Shown here: one piece after another, positions 1 through 5,726 of the stretch
Position numbering within the stretch: position 1 is the first letter of the stretch
Layout: every line of letters begins with the position of its first letter
Assembly: GCA_045612885.1 (NCBI GenBank)
Contig: JAZKZZ010000043.1
Span: 1-11,720 of the forward strand
DNA length: 11,720 bases
Origin: RGIG6178 sp045612885
GTDB lineage: Bacteria > Bacillota_I > Bacilli_A > RFN20 > DUOF01
Direction: 5' to 3'
Notes under the pieces: model-generated
Seen by the model: the letters and a program-made list of their open reading frames with translations, nothing else
The model's database searches: none
Told to the model about the DNA's origin: nothing
Position numbers and translations under genes: made by a program

Positions 1-382
1 ATACAGTTACTACATCTTCAGCAGTTACTACTTTACCATCAATTACTGCACCTTTGATAACTAATTCTTCATTTCTCTTAGCGAATTTAGTTAAAACTTT
101 TGCAGTAGCACTAGGATCTTTGCTAGCTAAAACTAAAGCGTTAGGACCAGTTAATTCTTTGTTTAACTCTTCATAACCAGCTTTTTCAGCAGCTCTTGAT
201 ACTAAACTGTTCTTTAATACTGTTAAAGTAGCTTCTTCTTTTCTTAGAAGTTTTCTAAGTTCAGATAACTTAGCAACACTAAGACCTCTATATTCAACTA
301 CGATAGCAGCTTGAGATTCAGTAAGGTTCTTATAGATTTCCTCTACTAATTCAGCTTTTTGTGCAACAACGTCTTTATTCAT
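1..382 (-). CDS. rplJ: Ribosomal protein L10, C-terminus cut by window edge
   Basis: L10 is the 50S stalk-base protein that binds 23S rRNA next to L11 and carries the L7/L12 dimers that recruit translation factors. About 127 codons are visible, beginning MNKDVVAQKAELVEEI. The rRNA-binding half is recognisable by the VVEYRGLSV stretch (about residues 28-36) and LRKLLRKEEA. The family is about 165-175 aa, so the C-terminal helix that binds L12 lies beyond the left edge. Two adjacent ATG codons (383-385 and 380-382) follow GGAGG (390-394). The second has 7-nt spacing and the usual MNK start, so I chose it; the first would add one Met. The gene has its own promoter (545-573) and an L10 autoregulatory leader. 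rplL is expected next but is outside the window. Identity is secure. Confidence 0.95.
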   Translation of the reverse strand, partial: MNKDVVAQKAELVEEIYKNLTESQAAIVVEYRGLSVAKLSELRKLLRKEEATLTVLKNSLVSRAAEKAGYEELNKELTGPNALVLASKDPSATAKVLTKFAKRNEELVIKGAVIDGKVVTAEDVVTV

Positions 383-427
383 CATTTCACCTCCGATATT
401 AAATTTTTTTATAATAAGCTTTAATTA

Positions 428-538
428 TCCAAATAAAAACCCACACCTTCAAAGACGCGTGGGCAAAATAACACATTCGTATTTTCACCTCGGCAACCTT
501 ATTAAGTTTACACCGTTGCTGTCTTTGGTAATTTAAGC
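428..538 (-). promoter_or_regulatory. L10 leader (autoregulatory mRNA element) upstream of rplJ
   Basis: The minus-strand RNA carries the typical L10-leader core: CCAAAGACAGCAAC (from 528 downward) and, after a loop, GGUUGCCGAGGUGA, so GCAAC and GUUGC can pair. This is the form of the L10(L12)4-binding leader known from Bacillota, where the complex represses its own operon by attenuation. The CAAAGAC at 521-527 is exactly complementary (7 nt) to GUCUUUG at 450-456, which is the loop of the downstream terminator. An antiterminator/terminator switch is therefore visible in the sequence. That bound L10 complex favours termination is inferred from the B. subtilis mechanism. Confidence 0.85.
431..463 (-). 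terminator. Attenuator hairpin in the rplJ leader
   Basis: The minus strand reads CCCACGC, a 10-nt loop, then GUGUGGG (440-463). This is a 7-bp stem including one G-U pair, followed at once by UUUUUAUUU. It lies upstream of the rplJ ribosome binding site and inside the L10 leader, so it is a conditional terminator rather than a gene end. Its loop is the partner of the antiterminator strand at 521-527. Confidence 0.8.
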
Positions 539-544
539 ATAATT

Positions 545-573
545 ATCTTAACGATTTTTTATTAACTTGTCAA
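545..573 (-). promoter_or_regulatory. Promoter of rplJ
   Basis: A perfect -35 TTGACA (568-573), a 17-bp spacer and a -10 TAAGAT (545-550, 4 of 6 matches) lie just past the rplA stop codon. The start of transcription would fall near 538, directly in front of the L10 leader. rplJ can thus be expressed apart from rplK-rplA. Confidence 0.7.
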
Positions 574-576
574 CTA

Positions 577-1257
577 TTAGAAATTAACATCAACTTTGAT
601 GCTAGGTCCCATTGTAGTAGTAATTGTTAAGTTCTTCATATAAACACCTTTAACAGTGCTTGGTTTTGCTTTTACTATTACATTGTAGATAGTTTCGAAG
701 TTTTCATATAATTTTTCTGTATCGAAAGATACTCTACCAATGCTAACATTGATATTTCCTTCTTTATCAGCTCTATATTCAACTTTACCAGCTTTAATAT
801 CTTTTACTGCTTTAGCGATATCTGGTCCAACTGTTCCAGTCTTAGGGTTAGGCATTAATCCTTTTGGTCCTAAGATTCTACCAGCTTTTCCAAGTTCTCC
901 CATCATTTCAGGAGTTGCAACGATTACATCAAAACCAAACCAGTTTTCCTTAGTAATCTTTTCAATCATTTCCTTACCACCAACAAAATCTGCTCCAGCT
1001 GCTTTAGCTTCTTCAGTTTTTGTAGTAATAGCTAATACTTTTTTAGTTTTTCCTGTTCCATTAGGTAATACAACAGCTCCTCTAATTTGTTGCTCAGCAT
1101 AACGAGTATCAATGTTTAAATTGAAAGATACATCAACTGAAGCATCAAACTTAGTAGTATTAGTTTTCTTAACTAATTCACAAGCTTCTTTAGCACTATA
1201 TACTTTATTCTTTTCAATTAAAGCACATGCTTCATTATATTTTTTTCCTCTTCTCAT
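577..1257 (-). CDS. rplA: Ribosomal protein L1
   Basis: L1 binds 23S rRNA helices 76-78 to form the L1 stalk that moves with the E-site tRNA; in many bacteria it also represses its own operon. The 226-aa product has the normal family length and start (MRRGKKYNEA). It carries the family block GELGKAGRILGPKGLMPNPK in the second domain and the C-terminal VYMKNLTITTTMGPSIKVD. The frame stays open upstream to an ATG at 1302, but that would add 15 residues encoded by the ribosome binding site region itself. AAGGAGGAAAGAAT sits just before the ATG at 1257, so that start is chosen. It lies about 60 bp after rplK, probably in one transcript. Confidence 0.96.
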   Translation of the reverse strand: MRRGKKYNEACALIEKNKVYSAKEACELVKKTNTTKFDASVDVSFNLNIDTRYAEQQIRGAVVLPNGTGKTKKVLAITTKTEEAKAAGADFVGGKEMIEKITKENWFGFDVIVATPEMMGELGKAGRILGPKGLMPNPKTGTVGPDIAKAVKDIKAGKVEYRADKEGNINVSIGRVSFDTEKLYENFETIYNVIVKAKPSTVKGVYMKNLTITTTMGPSIKVDVNF

Positions 1258-1318
1258 ATTCTTTCCTCCTTGTGGTTCTAACGGATGAGTAAATCCTTCC
1301 ACCTTATTTTTAAATTAA

Positions 1319-1738
1319 TTATTTCTTTTCTTCAACATTAACACCCATGCTGCGAGCACTACCTGCAACAATTTTAATTGCAGAATCAAGATCGTTAGCA
1401 TTTAAATCAGGCATTTTATATTCAGCAATCTTTTTAGCATCTTCGTAACTTAAAGTAGCTACTTTAGTAGTCTTAGGATTGCTAGATCCACTCTTAATAT
1501 TACAAGCTTCTTTAATTAAGTTTGTAACTGGAGTAGTCTTGATTACAAAATCAAATGACTTATCTTCATAAGCTGTGATAATAACTGGTACTACTTTACC
1601 CTTTTGATCTGCTGTTTTCTCATTGAATTCAGTACAGAACTTAGGCATAACAATACCTGCACTAGCTAATGCTGCACCTGGTTTTGCTTCTCCACCTGGA
1701 AGTTGAATTTTAACAACTTTTGCGATTTTCTTTGACAT
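1319..1738 (-). CDS. rplK: Ribosomal protein L11, with divergent N-terminal domain
   Basis: L11 covers the GTPase-associated centre of 23S rRNA and contacts EF-G and RelA. The 139-aa product has the L11 framework: KVVKIQLPGG at the start, FCTEFNEKTADQ, a V-I-TAYEDKSFDF strand, and a well-kept rRNA-binding C-terminal domain (KVATLSYEDAKKIAEYKMPDLNA then GSARSMGV). The oddity is in residues 14-33. Where the family has NPAPPVGPALGQAGVN, this protein has KPGAALASAGIV. By my alignment four residues are missing and the PPVG motif is gone. That proline-rich helix is where thiostrepton-type drugs and EF-G meet L11. The gene is first after its own promoter and a probable L1 site, and GGAGG precedes ATG 1738 by 7 nt. 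Identity is secure; the loss is read directly from the sequence. Confidence 0.95.
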   Translation of the reverse strand: MSKKIAKVVKIQLPGGEAKPGAALASAGIVMPKFCTEFNEKTADQKGKVVPVIITAYEDKSFDFVIKTTPVTNLIKEACNIKSGSSNPKTTKVATLSYEDAKKIAEYKMPDLNANDLDSAIKIVAGSARSMGVNVEEKK

Positions 1739-1768
1739 GTTTATACCTCCTATATATTTTTTAAGGCT

Positions 1769-1798
1769 GTGGTAATAACAGAATTAAATTCTTCCCAC
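1769..1798 (-). promoter_or_regulatory. Probable L1-binding hairpin in the rplK-rplA leader
   Basis: The minus-strand RNA forms an outer stem GUGG/CCAC, a lopsided internal loop (GA opposite GUUAUUA), and an inner stem AGAAU/AUUCU closed by UUA. Two helices joined by an asymmetric loop, in the 5' leader of rplK, match the form of known L1 sites that mimic 23S rRNA. It lies between the rplK promoter and its ribosome binding site. The L1 assignment is inference from form and place. Confidence 0.6.
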
Positions 1799-1830
1799 TG
1801 CGCAAAAGTGCATTTTTATACACCGGGTTA

Positions 1831-1859
1831 ATAATACACTAGATTTAATCAAATTGCAA
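1831..1859 (-). promoter_or_regulatory. Promoter of rplK-rplA
   Basis: The -35 TTGCAA (1854-1859, 5 of 6) and -10 TATTAT (1831-1836, 5 of 6) are 17 bp apart. Transcription would begin near 1824, giving a leader of about 85 nt that contains the hairpin at 1769-1798. Confidence 0.8.
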
Positions 1860-1861
1860 GA

Positions 1862-1891
1862 GAAAATAAAAAAAGTATACTTACGTATACT
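1862..1891 (-). terminator. Terminator after the unknown 205-aa gene
   Basis: AGTATAC, a 4-nt loop and GTATACT (1874-1891) form a 7-bp stem. On the minus strand it is followed by seven T (1868-1874) and ATTTTC. The stem begins inside the stop codon of the upstream gene. It separates that gene from the rplK promoter directly below. Confidence 0.75.
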
Positions 1892-2507
1892 ATTTTCTTT
1901 GTGTATTTTCTTGTTTTATATGCTTATGAGCTATCGCATATTCTCTCATAGCGCTGTATGTAATACTATTTATTGGTAAATCTCTATCTTCTAACATTTT
2001 CTTGATGATTTTATCTTCTTCTTCGTTAATATCTTTATATCTGACATTTAATTCATTATCAAGTCTATATGATTTACTCCCAATTATATATAGCCTAACT
2101 TTTTCTAATACACCAGCACCAATATCTTTATAGTAATGATGTGAAAGTTTCAAATAATATAAATACTCCTCCATATTATTTGTGATGTTATCCAAAACAT
2201 CAATTAAACTACCATCCGCATAAGCTATCTTCTTAGATATTTCCTTAACCTTTTCTCTTAATTCTCTTTGTTCCTCGCTGCAAGTAGATCCAACCACCCC
2301 AAAAGGGTAAACTTTATTCTCTAGTCTTTGATATAAATCTGGATTAATATATTTTTTTAATCTAGCTAAGGCAATAGCTAATCCATTTATAGAAACTGGA
2401 TAATCATTTTTCTTCACAAAGTCCGCAAGATCAAACTCACCACTTTTTAAAAACTCTTCAACCACTCTTGTATATAAAGCTGCTCTTTCTCCATTATTGT
2501 TTGCCAT
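1890..2507 (-). CDS. Unrecognised 205-aa protein between nusG and rplK
   Basis: I do not recognise this family. The product is hydrophilic and mostly helical, with no signal peptide or membrane segment, so it is probably cytosolic. Residues 13-63 (EEFLKSGEFDLADFVKKNDY onward, ending LYQRL) look like a small helical bundle, perhaps helix-turn-helix-like. A charged stretch at 78-95 could be a short coiled coil. A distinct end motif, EDRDLPINSITYSAM (173-187), precedes a basic C-terminus. The start is backed by GGTGG 9 nt before the ATG. A terminator lies on each side (2571-2596 upstream, 1862-1891 downstream) with a possible promoter between, so it looks like a single-gene unit inserted into an otherwise conserved nusG-rplK junction. 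Codon use and base composition look like those of its neighbours. Confidence 0.8.
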   Translation of the reverse strand: MANNNGERAALYTRVVEEFLKSGEFDLADFVKKNDYPVSINGLAIALARLKKYINPDLYQRLENKVYPFGVVGSTCSEEQRELREKVKEISKKIAYADGSLIDVLDNITNNMEEYLYYLKLSHHYYKDIGAGVLEKVRLYIIGSKSYRLDNELNVRYKDINEEEDKIIKKMLEDRDLPINSITYSAMREYAIAHKHIKQENTQRK

Positions 2508-2541
2508 ATTATATTTCCACCGTCTTTCTAACTAATTAAAT

Positions 2542-2569
2542 TTTATCATATAAACCGGGGTAAATACAA
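2542..2569 (-). promoter_or_regulatory. Possible promoter of the 205-aa gene
   Basis: TTGTAT (2564-2569) and GATAAA (2542-2547), 16 bp apart, are each 4 of 6 matches to consensus. The site lies directly after the nusG terminator, where a promoter is needed. The match alone is weak. Confidence 0.45.
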
Positions 2570-2570
2570 T

Positions 2571-2596
2571 AAAAAAATGGAGTCTCCTCCATTTTT
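2571..2596 (-). terminator. Terminator after nusG
   Basis: The minus strand reads AAAAATGGAG, a GAGA loop, then CTCCATTTTTTT. The stem is 6 bp plus A-T extension with a run of T. It starts at the nusG stop codon and ends the rpmG-secE-nusG transcript. Confidence 0.85.
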
Positions 2597-3149
2597 ATGC
2601 ATTTACTTTATCAACATCTGCAAAATCTACTTCTACAACAGTTTCTCTACCAAAGAATAAAGATGATACTCTTACTGTTTTTCTAGCAATATCAACACTT
2701 AAAATAGTTCCCTCACTACCCATAAGTGGTCCTCTTAAAATCTTAACCATATCTCCAACGTTGTAATCTGAATACATACCTTCTTCGATAATTCCAACAC
2801 CCTTTAATACAGATTCTATTTGCTCTTTAGGTACAGGGAAAGGTTTAGCTCCTCTACCACTAGATCCAATAAACCCTGTAACTCCAGGAGTATTTCTTAC
2901 AACATACCACGCTTCATCTGTCATAACCATTTCAATAAACAAATATCCAGGATATGTGTTTTTCATTTTAATCTTATCTGTAGGTAAACCATCCTTTAAT
3001 ACTGGAACTGGATGTTCTGCAACAACTACTCTATAAATGTAGTCTTGCATATTCATTGTTTCTATTCTTCTTTCTAAGTTGATTTTTACTTTATTTTCAT
3101 GTCCTGAATATGTATTAACAACATACCATTTTTTTTCTACGTTTTCCAT
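2595..3149 (-). CDS. nusG: Transcription elongation/antitermination factor NusG
   Basis: NusG binds elongating RNA polymerase, controls pausing and links it to other factors. The NGN domain is seen from residue 7 (KWYVVNTYSGHENKV) through NTYPGYLFIEMV and WYVVRNTPGVTGFIG. The KOW domain follows at about 130-160 (YNVGDMVKILRGPLMGSEG) and ends in VEVDFADVDKV. The length of 184 aa is typical. As in rplJ, two ATG codons lie side by side (3150-3152 and 3147-3149). GGAGG at 3157-3161 is 4 nt from the first and 7 nt from the second, so I prefer the second. It follows secE by about 14 nt, within one operon closed by a terminator. Confidence 0.96.
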   Translation of the reverse strand: MENVEKKWYVVNTYSGHENKVKINLERRIETMNMQDYIYRVVVAEHPVPVLKDGLPTDKIKMKNTYPGYLFIEMVMTDEAWYVVRNTPGVTGFIGSSGRGAKPFPVPKEQIESVLKGVGIIEEGMYSDYNVGDMVKILRGPLMGSEGTILSVDIARKTVRVSSLFFGRETVVEVDFADVDKVNA

Positions 3150-3163
3150 CATTATACCTCCAA

Positions 3164-3403
3164 CTAATAAATATATCTAAATATTTGAGCAATAATAAAA
3201 TCGTCAACGATAATATAAAAACCAAATAAGAAAATAAATGATAGCACTACTCCAGTAGCACTAATTAAAGTCTTCTTGCTAGGCCATCTCATTCTTCTCA
3301 TTTCTTGATATGTTCTCACAAAGAATCCTACAATTCTAAACCCTAATTTTTTAAAGAATTTTTTAACTCTACTCCAAAATGAAGTCTTTACTTCTTTCGC
3401 CAT
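3164..3403 (-). CDS. secE: Preprotein translocase subunit SecE
   Basis: SecE is the small essential clamp of the SecYEG channel in the cytoplasmic membrane. The 79-aa protein has a basic amphipathic N-terminal helix (residues 8-29), the family motif EMRRMRWPSKKTL (34-46) and one C-terminal membrane segment (about 48-70). This is the short single-span form usual in Bacillota. Its GGAGG overlaps the end of rpmG and its stop nearly touches the nusG ribosome binding site, so rpmG, secE and nusG are tightly packed. Confidence 0.95.
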   Translation of the reverse strand: MAKEVKTSFWSRVKKFFKKLGFRIVGFFVRTYQEMRRMRWPSKKTLISATGVVLSFIFLFGFYIIVDDFIIAQIFRYIY

Positions 3404-3414
3404 TATTTATCCTC

Positions 3415-3564
3415 CTACTTACTTTCTTTATGAAGCGTATGCTCATTACACCTTGGGCAAAACTTAGTAATTTCAATTTTTTTACTAACATCATATTTTT
3501 TTCTAGTTGTTGTATAATTTCTAGATAAGCATTTTTCACATATTAATATAACCTTTTCTCTCAC
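3415..3564 (-). CDS. rpmG: Ribosomal protein L33, zinc-binding form
   Basis: A 49-aa protein read from GTG: MREKVILIC at the start, CEKC at residues 9-12, KKYDVSKKIEITKFCPRC with the second CxxC at 36-39, and HTLHKESK at the end. The two CxxC pairs mark the zinc-ribbon (C+) L33 of the 50S subunit. The GTG at 3562-3564 is chosen because GGTGAT lies 4 nt before it and gives the standard family start. An in-frame GTG 9 nt upstream would add three residues. Its place between a SigH-like gene and secE is the same as in B. subtilis. Confidence 0.92.
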   Translation of the reverse strand: MREKVILICEKCLSRNYTTTRKKYDVSKKIEITKFCPRCNEHTLHKESK

Positions 3565-3588
3565 TAGAATCACCCATTTCGCCTATAA

Positions 3589-3617
3589 ACTTTATCATAT
3601 ATCAAGTAAATTTTCAA
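3589..3617 (-). promoter_or_regulatory. Possible promoter of rpmG-secE-nusG
   Basis: TTGAAA (3612-3617, 4 of 6) and TAAAGT (3589-3594, 4 of 6) are 17 bp apart, just after the sigma-factor gene. An overlapping GATAAA at 15 bp is an alternative -10. There is no clear terminator before it, so readthrough from cysS-mgtC-rlmB-sigma is also likely. Confidence 0.4.
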
Positions 3618-3658
3618 GAGAACAAATAAATATCTAAGAATATAATTATATATTATTG

Positions 3659-4216
3659 CTATATTAGAGGTTTTAACTCATTTTTAATTGATTCTACCCT
3701 TTTATATAAATATTTTTTATTCAATCCTAAAATTCTTGAAATTTCTAAATATGAATACCCTTTTAGTTTATGTTCTATAATCTTCTTATCAACATCATTA
3801 AAACAATTATCTATATAATCATAAAACTCTTTTTCATTATAAATAATCGCGCTATCACTAACTTTATCCACAAGACAAGAGTGATTGCCATTAAAATCAC
3901 CTTCAAGTGATAAATAATTAAGTGCTGTTGTATCTTTATGTATCCTTCTATGAATACATTTCTCTATTGCTCTTTTTACATAATTATAAAAATTATACTC
4001 TGAATCATAAGTTTCTAGGCATCTTAAAAACACAAGAAAACAATCTTGAAAATAATCATCATAATTAATATTAAATGTTGTTATCCTTAAACAATTATCT
4101 TTTATAATCCCATAAATTCTTTTTTTATATCTTTCAATTAAATATTCTTTAGCTTCATTATTGTTGCTTCTTATTAAATAAATTAATTCATTGTCCCCAA
4201 TATCTTTGTAAGACAT
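3659..4216 (-). CDS. sigH: SigH-like RNA polymerase sigma factor
   Basis: This is a sigma-70 family protein of 185 aa with region 2 (about 8-95, including DDYFQDCFLVFLRCLETYDS for core binding) and region 4 (about 135-182, with the HTH GYSYLEISRILGLNKKYLYK). The link between them, YLSLEGDF then LVDKV and NEKEFYDYID, runs parallel to the SigH linker (YASLDKPIF, LLDVI, NQEEFDDIE). It occupies the sigH slot next to rpmG. It is shorter than B. subtilis SigH (about 218 aa) and diverged, especially in region 2.4 where promoter contacts lie. In B. subtilis SigH drives competence and early sporulation genes; what this one controls cannot be read here. GGGGGAG precedes ATG 4216, and the gene follows rlmB by about 12 nt. 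Confidence 0.8.
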   Translation of the reverse strand: MSYKDIGDNELIYLIRSNNNEAKEYLIERYKKRIYGIIKDNCLRITTFNINYDDYFQDCFLVFLRCLETYDSEYNFYNYVKRAIEKCIHRRIHKDTTALNYLSLEGDFNGNHSCLVDKVSDSAIIYNEKEFYDYIDNCFNDVDKKIIEHKLKGYSYLEISRILGLNKKYLYKRVESIKNELKPLI

Positions 4217-4228
4217 ATTTCTCCCCCT

Positions 4229-4954
4229 TTATAAGGGATTTCTACTGTTATATACTTGATACAATAACACTGCTGTAGCAACTGAAACATTAAGTGAAGT
4301 GATCTTTCCTACCATTGGAAGTCTAACTCGATAATCACAATTTTCTAACACTAATCTAGATATGCCATATCCTTCACTACCTAACACTAAAGCTATCTTT
4401 CCTTTATAATCAACTTTTCTATAATCTACCGATTCTCTAGCCTCTGCTCCTACTATCCAATATCCTTCTTCTTTGAGTTTTAAAATAGTTGTTGTTAAAT
4501 TAGTGACTTTACTAATAGGTACTAAATCAATAGCACCGGTAGATGTTTTAGCGACAGTAGCATTAAGTGGTGCACTATTATTTTTAGGAATAATTACACC
4601 ATTCACTCCGATAGCTTCACTAGTTCTTAAAATTGCTCCCACATTATGAGGATCTACAACTCCATCCAAAATAAGTAACAATGCATTTTCATTATCCTTG
4701 TTATCGCTAATCATTTGATTTAAATCGATTGTTTCATACTCTTTTATCTTAGCGATTATACCTTGATGAAAAGAATTATTAACAATCTTATCTAATCTAG
4801 CTCTATTACATTTAATGATCTTAACTTTTTTCTTACTTAAAAGGTTCATTAAAGAATCATCTTTTAATCCTTCTAGCACATAAACTTCCTCTATGTTTTC
4901 ATCACCATTTAGTCTTTCCTTAACAGTATTCCTCCCATATATATATTGTGCCAT
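4229..4954 (-). CDS. rlmB: 23S rRNA 2'-O-methyltransferase, RlmB/TrmH (SPOUT) family
   Basis: This SPOUT methyltransferase uses S-adenosylmethionine to methylate ribose in rRNA (G2251 in E. coli RlmB). The N-terminal substrate-binding domain covers about residues 1-75 (starting MAQYIYGRNTVKERL). The knotted catalytic domain has motif 1 NVGAILRTSEAIGVNGVI (104-121), motif 2 LVLGSEGYGISRLV (189-202) and motif 3 RLPMVGKITSLNVSVA (211-226). The 241-aa length is normal. The frame opens 8 codons earlier, but that stretch is the ribosome binding site; AAGGGAGG stands 8 nt before ATG 4954. It is in the same slot as B. subtilis rlmB. Position supports RlmB over other TrmH paralogues; the exact target base is inferred. 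Confidence 0.92.
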   Translation of the reverse strand: MAQYIYGRNTVKERLNGDENIEEVYVLEGLKDDSLMNLLSKKKVKIIKCNRARLDKIVNNSFHQGIIAKIKEYETIDLNQMISDNKDNENALLLILDGVVDPHNVGAILRTSEAIGVNGVIIPKNNSAPLNATVAKTSTGAIDLVPISKVTNLTTTILKLKEEGYWIVGAEARESVDYRKVDYKGKIALVLGSEGYGISRLVLENCDYRVRLPMVGKITSLNVSVATAVLLYQVYNSRNPL

Positions 4955-4968
4955 AAATAAACCTCCCT

Positions 4969-5001
4969 TTTGTCTCAAGTTTGTCTCGAATTTGTCTCAA
5001 A
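4969..5001. repeat. Three tandem copies of an 11-bp unit
   Basis: The plus strand reads TTTGTCTCAAG, TTTGTCTCGAA, TTTGTCTCAAA in direct tandem. These three 11-bp units share TTTGTCTC and fill the whole gap between the mgtC stop codon and the rlmB ribosome binding site. Slippage duplication is the simplest origin. Confidence 0.85.
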
Positions 5002-5003
5002 CA

Positions 5004-5726
5004 TTAATCTCTTATTTGTCTTTTACTTGTAAATGTATTATTACTAATCTTACATTGTAATGGATGGAATTCTTTATCAAATCCCGCTAAAAATTCATTT
5101 AAATTATTAACTTTTGTTTTCTTCTCAAACGCCACTACAATTTTATAAACTTTTTCTCCCTCTAAAACAGATGACTTGTATTCAATAGAATCTAAACTAA
5201 TATGAACACAATTCAAAAAATCTTTTAATCTATCGATTGTATCTACTTCTTGTTTAATAACCACATTTAGATAAGTATTATACTTTCTACTTGAAGATAA
5301 TCTTGATTCAAGTTTAGTGAAACAAGATAAGATAACAAGAGCTAAAATTGTTGTAATAATTGCAGCAAAATAGTTACCTGCACCACTAGCTAATCCAATG
5401 ATTGCACAAACAAAAATTGTAGCAGCAGTAGTAATACCTATGATATTACCCTCACCTCTTATAATCGCTCCTGCTCCAATAAATCCAATACCAGTAATAA
5501 CCTGTGCAGCCAACCTAGCAGGATCCCCGCTTTCAAAAGCAAATAAAGACAAAATCATTGCAAGACTTGCAGCAACACATACTAACATATGAGTTCTAAG
5601 TCCAGCAGGTCTACCATACTTTTCTCTTTCAAATCCAATACATGCTCCAAGTATCAATGCAATTATAATACGAAAACATTGTATTATTTCTTCAAAGTGC
5701 AATAAGTTATCAATCCATCTATTCAT
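5004..5726 (-). CDS. mgtC: MgtC/SapB family membrane protein
   Basis: The 240-aa protein has an N-terminal membrane domain of four to five helices (about residues 15-137). It carries the family marks GFEREKYGRPAGLRTHMLVC (31-50), GIGFIGAGAIIR (79-90) and TTAATIFVCAIIGLASGAG (99-117). A soluble C-terminal domain (about 147-228) with alternating strands and helices fits the ACT-like fold of the family. MgtC-type proteins act in Mg2+ limitation, acid survival and F-ATPase modulation in some bacteria; the role here is unknown. The start ATG shares one base with the cysS stop (TAATG), so the two are translationally coupled. No mgtC lies between cysS and rlmB in B. subtilis. Confidence 0.9.
   Translation of the reverse strand: MNRWIDNLLHFEEIIQCFRIIIALILGACIGFEREKYGRPAGLRTHMLVCVAASLAMILSLFAFESGDPARLAAQVITGIGFIGAGAIIRGEGNIIGITTAATIFVCAIIGLASGAGNYFAAIITTILALVILSCFTKLESRLSSSRKYNTYLNVVIKQEVDTIDRLKDFLNCVHISLDSIEYKSSVLEGEKVYKIVVAFEKKTKVNNLNEFLAGFDKEFHPLQCKISNNTFTSKRQIRD

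Noticed and set aside
740..1102. Plus-strand ORF inside rplA
   Set aside because: It is antisense to conserved L1 sequence, has no ribosome binding site and resembles no protein. The same applies to plus-strand frames at 5398-5592, 6290-6571, 8081-8266, 9793-10017 and 10536-10739.
1258..1302. Longer rplA start at 1302
   Set aside because: The 15 extra codons span the AAGGAGG ribosome binding site of the ATG at 1257, and the protein from 1257 has the normal L1 start.
3864..3872. DnaA box TTATCCACA inside the sigma-factor gene
   Set aside because: It is within conserved coding sequence and single, so no regulatory meaning is claimed.
4955..4978. Longer rlmB start at 4978
   Set aside because: The extra eight codons cover the GGGAGG site and part of the tandem repeat; the family start is MAQYIYGRNTV at 4954.
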